Part shown: positions 46,157 to 54,996 of the stretch, in pieces
Position numbering within the stretch: position 1 is the first letter of the stretch
How the letters are laid out: the number at the start of each line of letters is the position of its first letter
NCBI GenBank assembly: GCA_964469215.1
Contig: CAYXYB010000008.1
Coordinates: 41,982 to 105,981, forward strand
Origin: SKPS01 sp964469215
GTDB taxonomy: Bacteria; Bacteroidota; Bacteroidia; Bacteroidales; SKPS01
Direction: 5' to 3'
DNA: 64,000 nt
The notes under the pieces: generated by a model
Database searches by the model: none
What the model was told of the DNA's origin: nothing
Seen by the model: only the letters and a program-made list of their open reading frames with translations
Made by a program: the position numbers and the translations under genes

Positions 46157-47362
46157 ATGACAACACAAAGACTATTTTTGCTTGTTTTAATAATGATATT
46201 CATTTGCCCTGTAACAGATGCGCAGGACAAAGAAAAGGAGGTTGACAGGAAGCTGATTCTGACCCCTTATGGATTTCTGAAAGGAGACATGTTTTATTCC
46301 ACAGCAGAGGTTATGTCATTTGCCGACTCGAGCCTTGCTGCACCGCAGCGTGTCACAGGCATAGATCAGAGTGCAATCGGGTTTACTGCACAGCACACCC
46401 GCCTGGGACTTCGCGGCAGTATCGGAGATAAGATCAAGGCAGGAGGCCTTATTGAGGTAGATTTTTTCACAAATTCATTTGATGCAAACGGAAGGCCTCG
46501 TATACGGCTAGGTTATGCATCTGTTGCCAAAGGAGGCTTCGAGGCTCGTTTTGGGCAGCAATGGGATCTTTTTTCTCCGCACAACCCAAACACCAACAAC
46601 ACAAACGGCAACATGTGGTTTGCCGGCAACAGAGGTTTTCGCAGGGCTCAGGTTCAGATATCCTATAAATTAAAAAATGATTTTATATCACCAATGTTAC
46701 AGCTTTCAGCAGGTGAGACTACCCGGGAAGAAAAAGGATTGGGCATGGATAACCGCTCAGGTGTGCCGATGTTCCAGGGACGCCTTTCAGGTACAATTTT
46801 GTCTACATATGTTCTGGGGATCTCTTTTGTTTATGGCACTTATCTTGAAAAGCTGAATATTGCAGTCGGGCCAGATCTTTACAAGAAGGATTTTAACGTT
46901 AACACCTCCGGAATATCTGTTGACCTGAACCTCCCGATTCACAAATATTTCTCGCTTCTCGGAGAGTTTAATACAGGCACAAATCTTAACAACGCCAATC
47001 TTTTCAGTATATCAGGTAATTACAGTTGGCTGTTCAAAGACGGGGTAATTCACCGTACCGATCGCAATAGTCTGGGATTCTGGGTTAATGCCACATCACG
47101 CATCACTAGCTGGTTACATCTTGTTGCCGGATATGGGATGGATATCAATACCGCAGAGACATTTAAGGTAAATGACATTGAAAAGAACTCGGTTCTGTAT
47201 GGAAATGTCACCTTCCCTATCAAGCACGGTTTTTCGGTGGCTGTTGAATTTCAGAATATCACTACCACGAAAGTCACCGGTGTTGATGCAGGCAACAAGA
47301 TCAAGACAAGTTGGGATCACAAGGCAAACGTCATTAGCCTTTCAGGAAGAATTACATTCTGA
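46157..47362 (+). CDS. Outer-membrane porin (DcaP-like beta-barrel)
   Basis: A protein of 401 residues with a signal peptide (LFLLVLIMIFICPVTDAQ) and a long series of amphipathic strands ending in a terminal Phe (L-S-G-R-I-T-F), the outer-membrane barrel signature. Stretches such as H-T-R-L-G-L-R-G and G-G-F-E-A-R-F-G-Q-Q-W-D-L-F-S-P are typical of DcaP-like trimeric porins for small anions. Position right after the formate genes suggests uptake of formate or another small acid across the outer membrane. A perfect TAAATTTG -7 box at 46096-46103 (with a weak TTC upstream) suggests it can also be transcribed on its own. Confidence 0.75.
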   Translation: MTTQRLFLLVLIMIFICPVTDAQDKEKEVDRKLILTPYGFLKGDMFYSTAEVMSFADSSLAAPQRVTGIDQSAIGFTAQHTRLGLRGSIGDKIKAGGLIEVDFFTNSFDANGRPRIRLGYASVAKGGFEARFGQQWDLFSPHNPNTNNTNGNMWFAGNRGFRRAQVQISYKLKNDFISPMLQLSAGETTREEKGLGMDNRSGVPMFQGRLSGTILSTYVLGISFVYGTYLEKLNIAVGPDLYKKDFNVNTSGISVDLNLPIHKYFSLLGEFNTGTNLNNANLFSISGNYSWLFKDGVIHRTDRNSLGFWVNATSRITSWLHLVAGYGMDINTAETFKVNDIEKNSVLYGNVTFPIKHGFSVAVEFQNITTTKVTGVDAGNKIKTSWDHKANVISLSGRITF

Positions 47363-47439
47363 CGTTAAGCATTATTTACACCTTCTGCCTCTGATTTGCT
47401 GTTTACTTCAACATCAGATTCCTGATCAATATCAACCTG

Positions 47440-49269
47440 ATGAGTTTTAATATTGCCATATCAATCTTTAGGTTTCCTGCTGTAATTATTATGGTAATAA
47501 TATTCTCAGGGGTTTTTAGTCAGACAATTCCGGCGCACAGGTATATTGACTGGAGTGTTGCAGGTTCTGCCTATAATTTTTCTAAATCACACGGAACCGT
47601 GGTTAATGTTAAAACCTTTGGGGCAACTGGCGACGGAATAACTGATGATTTTTCTGCAATCAGCACTGCAGTAAATACATTTGGCGGAACGAGAGGCACC
47701 CTCTTTTTTCCTCCCGGAACATATCTTATCAATGGTTGTCTGAACCTGCCTGACAGTATTACGCTTCTTGGAAGCGGATCCGATTCAACTGTTTTAATTT
47801 TTTTATCTGGAGAAAACAACCATTCCATAAGTATTAATGGTAGTATTTTATCTGGTTTCACTGGTGTTTCCGGTGGCTATTACAAGAACAGCCTCCAGAT
47901 CACAGTAGATGATTCTACTGTTTTTACTGGGGGTGACATGGCTGAATTCATTCAGGATGGTAATAAACACATGACCTCATCATGGGCAATGGAAAGCCTT
48001 GGCCAGATGCTGATAATTGACTCGGTTGCGGGAAATGTATTGTTTCTTAATCAACCATTAAGGATGGATTATGATTCGTTATTGAATCCAAGGATACGTC
48101 GCATCGCGTCCCGCAGGGCTATAAGTATTGAATGTCTGAAAATTGAGAGGGCTGATTCTACATTGAGTCAGACAGCAAACATTGGATTTCTCTACGCATA
48201 CAATTGCAGATTGCTTGGTGTTGAAAGCAGATTGTGCAATTTTTCTCATGTTGATGTGAGGCGATCATCAAACATAACCATCAGGAGTTGCTATTTTCAC
48301 GAAGGGCATAACTATGGCACCGGAGGCAAAGCATATGGGGTGTGTGTGCACAGTACCAGCGGCGCCTGCCTTGTAGAGAATTGCATATTAAGGAGTTTGC
48401 GCCATTCGATGCTGCTTCAGTCGGGAGCCAACGGAAATGTTTTTGCCTTTAACTATTCCACAGAACCATTCTGGACCGACAGTATTCTTCCATCAAATTC
48501 TGCCGGCGATATCGTACTTCATGGCAACTATCCATATCTCAATCTTTTTGAAGGGAATATTTGCCAAAATATCGTTATAGATGATTCACACGGGAAAAAC
48601 GGCCATCATAATACCTTTTTCAGGAACAGGGCTGAACTTTACGGTATTTTCATGAATAACAACCCGGCAAGCGACAGTGTGAATTTTTTAGGTAACGAGG
48701 TTACCAACACAGGAAATCTGCTTGGCTTCTACTATATCAACGGGGTGAACCATTTTCAATACGGTAACAATATCAAGGGAACAATCACTCCGGCCGGGAC
48801 CGCAAATCTGCCTGATTCAGGGTACTTTTATAACAGCAATCCTTCATTCTGGACTATCATCGACCACTTTCCCCCGATAGGACCACCCAACCAGATCAGC
48901 ATTTATTCAAATCCGGCAAAAGAGCGGTTCCTTTCAGGTGTAAATCTTGCAACCTGTTCAGATACAGTAATGTTAAACCATATAAGAAGTAATTATTCAG
49001 GCAGCCAAATATTCGAAATAAGAGGATTGTTTTTTCATCAGGAAAACAATGTTCTGGTGGTTGATTTATATTATGACAGCAACAGAGCAGATGCTGATGT
49101 TTCACTATTTGATATAAACGGTGCGACGATTGCAACCTCAAGATCCGGGGTAAACAGAGGAATCAACAGATTATATGTGCCTTGTAGTAGTAGGTTGAGC
49201 CGGGGGTTGTTTCTTGTCAATGTTACTGTTGACGGTGTGTCAAAGGCCGGTAAGGTTGTAAGATTATAG
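47440..49269 (+). CDS. Secreted right-handed beta-helix protein (pectate-lyase-like) with T9SS tail
   Basis: A protein of 609 residues with a signal peptide (about 10-30). The start of the mature part is the pectate lyase superfamily entry motif: V-N-V-K-T-F-G-A-T-G-D-G-I-T-D-D-F-S-A-I, then G-T-L-F-F-P-P-G-T-Y-L-I. Parallel beta-helix repeats run to about 480 (N-I-T-I-R-S-C-Y-F, C-L-V-E-N-C-I-L-R, G-N-V-F-A-F-N-Y-S). The last 70 residues are a T9SS-type domain ending G-L-F-L-V-N-V and K-V-V-R-L. Likely a surface polysaccharide lyase or binding protein; catalytic residues cannot be assigned. It starts 77 bp after the porin gene. Confidence 0.8.
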   Translation: MSFNIAISIFRFPAVIIMVIIFSGVFSQTIPAHRYIDWSVAGSAYNFSKSHGTVVNVKTFGATGDGITDDFSAISTAVNTFGGTRGTLFFPPGTYLINGCLNLPDSITLLGSGSDSTVLIFLSGENNHSISINGSILSGFTGVSGGYYKNSLQITVDDSTVFTGGDMAEFIQDGNKHMTSSWAMESLGQMLIIDSVAGNVLFLNQPLRMDYDSLLNPRIRRIASRRAISIECLKIERADSTLSQTANIGFLYAYNCRLLGVESRLCNFSHVDVRRSSNITIRSCYFHEGHNYGTGGKAYGVCVHSTSGACLVENCILRSLRHSMLLQSGANGNVFAFNYSTEPFWTDSILPSNSAGDIVLHGNYPYLNLFEGNICQNIVIDDSHGKNGHHNTFFRNRAELYGIFMNNNPASDSVNFLGNEVTNTGNLLGFYYINGVNHFQYGNNIKGTITPAGTANLPDSGYFYNSNPSFWTIIDHFPPIGPPNQISIYSNPAKERFLSGVNLATCSDTVMLNHIRSNYSGSQIFEIRGLFFHQENNVLVVDLYYDSNRADADVSLFDINGATIATSRSGVNRGINRLYVPCSSRLSRGLFLVNVTVDGVSKAGKVVRL

Positions 49270-49331
49270 CCGGTTCCTTCTTAATATCTGAAATGATTTC
49301 CTGTATCATTAATTAGCAGGATCTCTTCATC

Positions 49332-51572
49332 TTAGTTCATTGCCAGTTCAACGACGAACTTTGGTGTCATCATTTCATCTGAGAGATTGTTGAGATTTGC
49401 CATGCTGAATGTTACAGATCCTGGCGGGATATTTTTCTTCATAAGGAATGATAAAACTTCATCCTGCCGACTTTGCATCAATGACCTGAGCATTGCTGCT
49501 GCTTCCTTTTCGCCGATAAGTATTTTTGAAGCATCAAGCATATCCTGAATTCCGGCAACGGTGTCCAATCCAAGAAACCGAATGAATCCGGGATTATCAA
49601 ATGCGAGTGTGTCTGCTATCTTAACAGAGTTTTCAGTTGTAATACCCGGTATTAAGCTTTTTGCATATCTGATCTTCGATTCTCTCAAAGCAAGCAGTGA
49701 GACCTCTTTTCCGGGATTAGTAGTCTGGATAAATATACACGAAAGTTCCGGTTTTGCCTGAAGAACATCTGCAATCATCTCCAGGCGTTTTACCTGATCA
49801 GAATCAAGAGTGTCCTGCAATAGGTCGAATGGGATCTCCCGGACATCTTCGGGTTTAAAGCCGAACATTTTACCTAATGTATTGAATGGAGATGCAGCAG
49901 TTTTGATAAGAAATTCCTCAAGAGTTTTCAGGATTATCTTTCTCAGCTTAAAAGTGGGAGAGGAGGGGTTTCCGGAAACCGGCAGGTCAAATTCAATGAC
50001 ACCCTTTCTGTCTTTGAGCACAAACAGGGCAATGCCCACAGGAACTTTATAGGCAGTTGTATCTCCGGTCTTTTTGCCCATTTCCAGGTTTGTGATTTTT
50101 ACGTGATTACGGTTTGTGAGCCGGACAGGGGTCATGTCAACCATTCCACGATAGTTAAAAGCACCGCGTGTTATTGGTCTCCTGAGCCAGTATTCGCTAT
50201 ATGGCGAGAAACTTATCAGATTCATGTTCCTTAGTACCCCTTCAAAACCCAGAGTTTCGGTATTTATCATATTCAGAATTATATTGCCTGCAAATGAACC
50301 AGTATTGTCCAGAATCATTTTGAAATCCAAAGGTATTCCAGATGCCAGATCGCTGAAATCCCGCATATTGATGTCTATGCTGCTTACTTCGTATTGAAAG
50401 GGGCGGTTAAGTGTTAAATCCTTAAAGTTTATCAGGGCATTGCTGACAATAAAATTCTTTATGGAATAATGCATCCGGGATGGTGAGGATGGTGCTGTAT
50501 CCTGTATTGGTTTTATTGTATCACCGGAGCTGTCGCCTGATTCTGCATACAATGGTGAGAGTATCCTGTCTATATTGGTTGTTTCGGGTTCAACCGAGAT
50601 GTTGAACCTGGGTTTTTGTATTTCAACTCTACCGATGTGGTATTGTTCTCTTCCCAAATCTATTGAATCAATTTCTATTCTGAGTTGCTCAACAAAACAG
50701 AACTCATTCACAGAAGGATCATTCACCCTGAAACTATTGAGGGCTGCCTTCCCAACTACTGTGAGATCCATTGGATCACTCATAGAGCCATTAAGCCTCA
50801 GATCTGTTGAAAGCAGGCCGTCAAGGGATGATATATCAAGAAATGGTTTAACGAAGTCAGAAAAAGGATTCAGATCAATGTCGGCAGTTTTTATTCTGAG
50901 ATTATAAAAACCTTCCTGTGGATTGATGGCTCCATCAAGCGATACCTTCCCCTTATCACCGAGTATAAAACCTACTCCAACATCTGACTTGCTGCTACCC
51001 CATGAGATTTCAGGGATTTTGACATTAAAGTTTTTAATAGAAGTAAGATTATTGGTTGTCAGATCTTTGTAGAGAAATTTCCCTCTAGAAATACTCAGGT
51101 TTTTTATGTTATACTTTACCTCAGAGGTAGTATCTGTTTCGGTAGTGTCTTCAGGAGGGATCAGATCGCTGAAATTAAACACAGAGTCAATCAGCACGAT
51201 TTTACAGGATGGTTCAACGAGGCGTATTTCAGAAAAGGAGTATTCGCTTTTCAGGAGCTGCCAGGGACTGAAATTGACGAAGAATTCATCAAATGAGGCG
51301 AAAGTATCTGTTTTGTCTGCTTCGTACATAACAAAACCTTCTGCTGTGATGCTGAAGCTAAAGTAATTGATCTTCAGTTCTTTGAGTTCTATTTTCCTGC
51401 CAATCAGATCCTCGCTGTTCTGAGTCAGGTAATTCTTTGCAAACCCCGGTAAAAGTAAAAGGATAAGAATAATAAATACCAGGATTGAAAAGGTAATTAT
51501 AAACCAACGTTTCCTGATCCAATGCCATACAGGAATCCTGTATTTTCTGGTTTTTTTGTCCTCGGTAGTCAT
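49332..51572 (-). CDS. DUF748/AsmA-like membrane-anchored protein
   Basis: A protein of 746 residues: basic N-terminus, one membrane anchor (about 20-45, F-S-I-L-V-F-I-I-L-I-L-L-L-L-P), then a long periplasmic repeat of beta-strands with the entry motif R-K-I-E-L-K-E-L-K-I-N-Y-F-S-F-S-I, typical of DUF748 and the AsmA/TamB-like bridge proteins that carry phospholipid between membranes. The C-terminal 200 residues (K-D-R-K-G-V-I-E-F-D-L-P-V-S-G-N-P and following) also match DUF748. A role in outer-membrane lipid homeostasis is likely by family. Monocistronic, with a good promoter at 51667-51699. Confidence 0.85.
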   Translation of the reverse strand: MTTEDKKTRKYRIPVWHWIRKRWFIITFSILVFIILILLLLPGFAKNYLTQNSEDLIGRKIELKELKINYFSFSITAEGFVMYEADKTDTFASFDEFFVNFSPWQLLKSEYSFSEIRLVEPSCKIVLIDSVFNFSDLIPPEDTTETDTTSEVKYNIKNLSISRGKFLYKDLTTNNLTSIKNFNVKIPEISWGSSKSDVGVGFILGDKGKVSLDGAINPQEGFYNLRIKTADIDLNPFSDFVKPFLDISSLDGLLSTDLRLNGSMSDPMDLTVVGKAALNSFRVNDPSVNEFCFVEQLRIEIDSIDLGREQYHIGRVEIQKPRFNISVEPETTNIDRILSPLYAESGDSSGDTIKPIQDTAPSSPSRMHYSIKNFIVSNALINFKDLTLNRPFQYEVSSIDINMRDFSDLASGIPLDFKMILDNTGSFAGNIILNMINTETLGFEGVLRNMNLISFSPYSEYWLRRPITRGAFNYRGMVDMTPVRLTNRNHVKITNLEMGKKTGDTTAYKVPVGIALFVLKDRKGVIEFDLPVSGNPSSPTFKLRKIILKTLEEFLIKTAASPFNTLGKMFGFKPEDVREIPFDLLQDTLDSDQVKRLEMIADVLQAKPELSCIFIQTTNPGKEVSLLALRESKIRYAKSLIPGITTENSVKIADTLAFDNPGFIRFLGLDTVAGIQDMLDASKILIGEKEAAAMLRSLMQSRQDEVLSFLMKKNIPPGSVTFSMANLNNLSDEMMTPKFVVELAMN

Positions 51573-51666
51573 ATATGAATGTATTTTATTTTCATCTTGT
51601 TTACTGATGTGGCCATCACATCAGAGTATGAATCATTCTCCCGTTACCGGGCAATAATGCTTCATT

Positions 51667-51699
51667 CAAAGATAGTATATATCGGATCAGGAATAACAA
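51667..51699 (-). promoter_or_regulatory. Promoter of the DUF748 gene
   Basis: On the minus strand TTG (51697-51699) and a perfect TATCTTTG (51667-51674) are 22 bp apart. The start codon lies 94 bp downstream. Confidence 0.55.
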
Positions 51700-51843
51700 A
51701 AATAATTTTAAGAAGAGTTTAAAATCAGAAAGCTATTCAGCCTTGATTATTCATGAAAGATCATATAATCTGTAACCAATACAGATTTACAAATTGCCAG
51801 GTTCTTTTCACTTTTGAGTGGGTAAATAAATGTCAATGACTAT

Positions 51844-51921
51844 AACCCACATCGTGGGTTTAATAATTGTAGCCTCTCGGTCATGGATGAGAGGCTACTG
51901 ATGTTAAATCCTTTCAGGATT
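51844..51921. repeat. Three consecutive palindromes in the 51.6-52.1 kb gap
   Basis: AACCCAC/GTGGGTT (51844-51860, three-base centre), GTAGCCTCTC/GAGAGGCTAC (51869-51898, ten-base loop) and AATCCT/AGGATT (51907-51921, three-base centre) follow one another with 8-base gaps. The rest of the 508-bp gap (51573-52080) is AT-rich with one promoter at each end. The array looks like a REP-type intergenic repeat. Confidence 0.7.
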
Positions 51922-51986
51922 CAATAATATACAATTAGAAATGTAACTCCTTGCTTTTTAAACAATGATTTCAGATATTCCCAATG

Positions 51987-52022
51987 TTTGCCCACCTAAT
52001 AGTGAAAAGAATCGTATACTTG
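51987..52022 (+). promoter_or_regulatory. Possible promoter of the FISUMP gene
   Basis: TTTG (51987-51990) and TATACTTG (52015-52022, one base off TAnnTTTG) are 24 bp apart, slightly long, and lie 58 bp before the start codon. Confidence 0.35.
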
Positions 52023-52080
52023 CAAATTAATCCCGGGATTTCCTCGGCAGTTTTCCGGAATAACCCAAACACATACTTTC

Positions 52081-53403
52081 ATGCGAACCATTACCCTGCT
52101 TGTCATCCAGTTATTTGCCTGTTTCGGTTGCCTGCAAGGGCAAACCATCACCCTCACCTTCACGGCAACCTTCAACGGCCTTCATCAGCCGCTGGACAGC
52201 ATTACCGTTGCGAACATTACCCAGGGGGGCGACACCATCCTCTACGGCAACGACACCATCTTGGTGCTGAATCATGCGATCGGGGTGGAAGATGCCTTTC
52301 CCAACCATTCGGGCCGGATGATCCTCTATCCGCCCAGCCCCAACCCGGTGCTGCAATCTGCCACCATCCGGCTTTATCTCCCCCGGGATGAATTTGTGAC
52401 CTTGAGCATCCATGACCTGCAGGGCCGTGAGGTTGCCACCTTCATGCAATGGCTGCCGGCGGGTGATCATACATTCACTCTTATACCGGGCAGGGAAACC
52501 TGTTACCTGCTCTCCGTGGAGACACCGGGTCAGCAGCAGGTGCAGAAATTGGTCAGCCTGGCTGGCACGGGAAACGAGCCAACAATTGCCTATACGGGCA
52601 CCCGGGGAGGATTGAACTCAATGAAAGTAAGCATAGCCGGGTTCCCCTGGGCACCAGGCGACCAGATGAGGTTCGTGGGGTATTTCGCCAACGGAACCGA
52701 CACGCTGGATGGGCAACCGACCCAGTCCGCCCAATACACCTTCCAGTACAACTCGGGCTTGTGCCCATCCACCGTCACCGATTTCAACGGTAACATTTAC
52801 AACACCGTCCAGATCGGCACCCAGTGCTGGATGAAAGAAAACCTGAAAGTGCGGAATTATAAAAACGGCACATCCATTACGTTGGTAACCGATAATGCTG
52901 CCTGGAAAGATATCACAAGCAGCGCCAGGTGCTGGTACAACAATGACTCCGCCACCTATGCTGCTACCTATGGCGCTTTGTACAACTGGTATGCTGTTGA
53001 CAATTCCAGCGGGTTATGCCCTACCGGCTGGCATGTCCCTAACGAATTGGAATGGCAAACTATGGAAATGTTTCTTGGGATGACACAATCACAGGCGAAT
53101 TCAATAGGATGGCGCGGAACAGATGAAGGTGGAAAAATGAAAGAGGCGGGCTTGACCCACTGGAACAGTCCCAATACAGGTGCTACCAATTCAAGCGGAT
53201 TTACTGCTCTTCCGGGAGGCAATCGCTTCAACATCGATGGGTATTTCTACGGCATTAGAGGCAACGGCTTCTGGTGGTCGTCTACGGCCAACTCTACAGC
53301 AAGCGCCTGGAGTCGTGGGCTGGGCGGCAGTTACAGCAATGTCGCCAGGGACGACAGCGGTAAGAAAAACGGGTTCTATGTGCGTTGCCTGAGGAATTAT
53401 TGA
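52081..53403 (+). CDS. Exported FISUMP-domain protein with an internal Por-tail-like module
   Basis: A protein of 440 residues. Signal peptide (ITLLVIQLFACFGCLQGQ), then a beta module at about 78-160 that looks like a T9SS tail (L-Y-P-P-S-P-N-P-V, L-S-I-H-D-L-Q-G-R-E-V, Y-L-L-S-V) but sits inside the protein. From about 250 comes the Fibrobacter succinogenes major paralogous (FISUMP) domain: D-F-N-G-N-I-Y-N-T-V-Q-I-G-T-Q-C-W-M-K-E-N-L, C-P-T-G-W-H-V-P, F-T-A-L-P-G-G-N-R, F-W-W-S-S-T and the final V-R-C-L-R. The first half of the gene is clearly richer in G and C than its neighbours, which may reflect transfer. Function is unknown; surface exposure is likely. Confidence 0.82.
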   Translation: MRTITLLVIQLFACFGCLQGQTITLTFTATFNGLHQPLDSITVANITQGGDTILYGNDTILVLNHAIGVEDAFPNHSGRMILYPPSPNPVLQSATIRLYLPRDEFVTLSIHDLQGREVATFMQWLPAGDHTFTLIPGRETCYLLSVETPGQQQVQKLVSLAGTGNEPTIAYTGTRGGLNSMKVSIAGFPWAPGDQMRFVGYFANGTDTLDGQPTQSAQYTFQYNSGLCPSTVTDFNGNIYNTVQIGTQCWMKENLKVRNYKNGTSITLVTDNAAWKDITSSARCWYNNDSATYAATYGALYNWYAVDNSSGLCPTGWHVPNELEWQTMEMFLGMTQSQANSIGWRGTDEGGKMKEAGLTHWNSPNTGATNSSGFTALPGGNRFNIDGYFYGIRGNGFWWSSTANSTASAWSRGLGGSYSNVARDDSGKKNGFYVRCLRNY

Positions 53404-53633
53404 TTATTAGAGTAAATTTTAAAATTAGTCTCCCAGGGTGTTACCCTTAAACCTCAAAATGGAATAACTCCGTTCGTCAGAAAAATTACCTCAGGCAATT
53501 CAAACTAATATTTTGTAATATTTCATCTTGATGGAATTGGGGACAAGATGATGAATCACAAAGATAAAGATAAATCGGGGAATATTTTTTGATCAGGGAT
53601 TGTTTTTACCAATTGTTAAATTATTGAGGAGGA

Positions 53634-54878
53634 TCATGTTAGAAACATAGCCGCTGGCATCGATGTGGTTTTTTCCCCGAGCGATTTGATCTGCAGATCG
53701 TTGCTTAGGACAAAAGAATGAAGAACAGGTTTGTCAAGTATTTCATCCAAACCGTTAAGATGCCGTGCATCTGGTCGTGTAATGTTGCCAGACATTTTTA
53801 TCTCAACAGGTATATAACCGTTTTCCAACTCAATGAGCATATCCACTTCCCTGCCATCAGTAGTGCGAATATAATAGAGACGTGCATTGAGATTTCCCGT
53901 TTTTACCTGTTTGTAAATTTCTGCTGCAACTGCACTTTCAAACTCATTTCCTGTCGGCATCCCCTGCTTTTGCAGAATGGATCTATGGATCCCGGGATCC
54001 AGAAAATGAAGTTTCGGGTTTCGTCGTAATCTTTTTAGCTTGTTGCGTGTCCAGGGTTGCAACAACATAATCTGGTAACTCAGTTCAAGATACTGCATAT
54101 ATCTTCTTGCTGTTGAAGAAGAAACATCAGCTTCCCGCGCAAGACCGGAATGGTTGACAGTTGTTCCGGTTAGCAAGGCGGCTGCCTGCTGTAGTTTAAC
54201 AAATGGCTCCAGACTACGAAGTTCGACAAGATCGCGTATATCCCTCTCAATAAATGTTCTGATATAATCAGAGAGCCATTCCCTGCGTTCATTGTCATCT
54301 ACATCATCCATAACAATAGCCGGATACCCCCCAAAGTTGAGATAATGTCTGAATGCTTTCATTGCTGAAGTATAAGCCGGATGAATTGTGAAAGAGGGAA
54401 TGCTTGGCAATTGATTGTCATGTAGGTATTGCTGAAAAAATGATGGTTCAATTTTATCATCCCACGATGAAGTCTTCATTTCAGGCAAAGTCAGCGGTAA
54501 AATGTCGAATATTGAGCACCTTCCCGCAAGACTTTCACGTACACGGTCAAGTAATAAAAACTGACTTGAACCCAGAAGAATATATGCCGGTTCTTTATGC
54601 TGGTCATAAACGGATTTGATGCTCTCAATCAGTGAAGGAACCTTCTGAACTTCATCCAGAATTGCCTTTGGATATTCTGCCATCCATTGTTCAGAAGTAA
54701 GGCCTGCAAATGCTCCACGTGTCACAGGATCTTCTATGGAGATATAACGGTAGTCAGGAAAACATCGTAAAGCAAGGGTTGTCTTTCCTGTCTGTCTTGC
54801 CCCGGTAAGAACTATTATTCTTCCAAACCTGCTAAGCGATTTTGCTGCAATGGCCTCTTTAAGTGCTCTTGCTTTCAT
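53634..54878 (-). CDS. AAA+ ATPase with DUF4143 domain
   Basis: A protein of 414 residues: N-terminal P-loop ATPase (Walker A G-A-R-Q-T-G-K-T-T near 29, Walker B A-I-L-D-E-V-Q near 75) and a C-terminal DUF4143 domain with a nuclease-like E-V-D-M-L-I-E-L...P-V-E-I-K pattern. The arrangement and size match the family of AAA_14/DUF4143 proteins that are frequent in Bacteroidota and archaea and spread horizontally. Their function is unsettled; the E-V-D...E-I-K residues resemble a PD-(D/E)XK site. Its promoter is unusual, with two palindromes. Confidence 0.88.
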   Translation of the reverse strand: MKARALKEAIAAKSLSRFGRIIVLTGARQTGKTTLALRCFPDYRYISIEDPVTRGAFAGLTSEQWMAEYPKAILDEVQKVPSLIESIKSVYDQHKEPAYILLGSSQFLLLDRVRESLAGRCSIFDILPLTLPEMKTSSWDDKIEPSFFQQYLHDNQLPSIPSFTIHPAYTSAMKAFRHYLNFGGYPAIVMDDVDDNERREWLSDYIRTFIERDIRDLVELRSLEPFVKLQQAAALLTGTTVNHSGLAREADVSSSTARRYMQYLELSYQIMLLQPWTRNKLKRLRRNPKLHFLDPGIHRSILQKQGMPTGNEFESAVAAEIYKQVKTGNLNARLYYIRTTDGREVDMLIELENGYIPVEIKMSGNITRPDARHLNGLDEILDKPVLHSFVLSNDLQIKSLGEKTTSMPAAMFLT

Positions 54879-54884
54879 AATGCG

Positions 54885-54919
54885 GCGTATATTTGATTAT
54901 TGCATGCGCAAATATACGC
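54885..54919. promoter_or_regulatory. Perfect 11-base inverted repeat in the DUF4143 ATPase promoter
   Basis: GCGTATATTTG (54885-54895) and CAAATATACGC (54909-54919) are exact reverse complements with a 13-base spacer. The second arm contains the minus-strand -7 box TATATTTG (54909-54916), with TTG 21 bp upstream (54938-54940). A bound repressor would cover the promoter. Confidence 0.6.
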
Positions 54920-54930
54920 TAAAAAGTTGC

Positions 54931-54948
54931 ACGAAAACAAGTTTTCGT
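54931..54948. promoter_or_regulatory. 18-base palindrome over the -33 box of the ATPase promoter
   Basis: ACGAAAAC and GTTTTCGT flank a two-base centre. It overlaps the TTG box (54938-54940, minus strand) and lies 12 bp from the other inverted repeat. Confidence 0.55.
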
Positions 54949-54961
54949 ATCTGTCCTTCAG

Positions 54962-54995
54962 CAAAAAAAAAGCCGCCTTGCGGCGGTTTTTTTTT
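54962..54995 (-). terminator. Intrinsic terminator of tmRNA
   Basis: CCGCC and GGCGG arms with a four-base loop, flanked by A and T runs on both sides, so it can work in either direction. It begins right after the tmRNA 3' end. Confidence 0.85.
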
Positions 54996-54996
54996 G

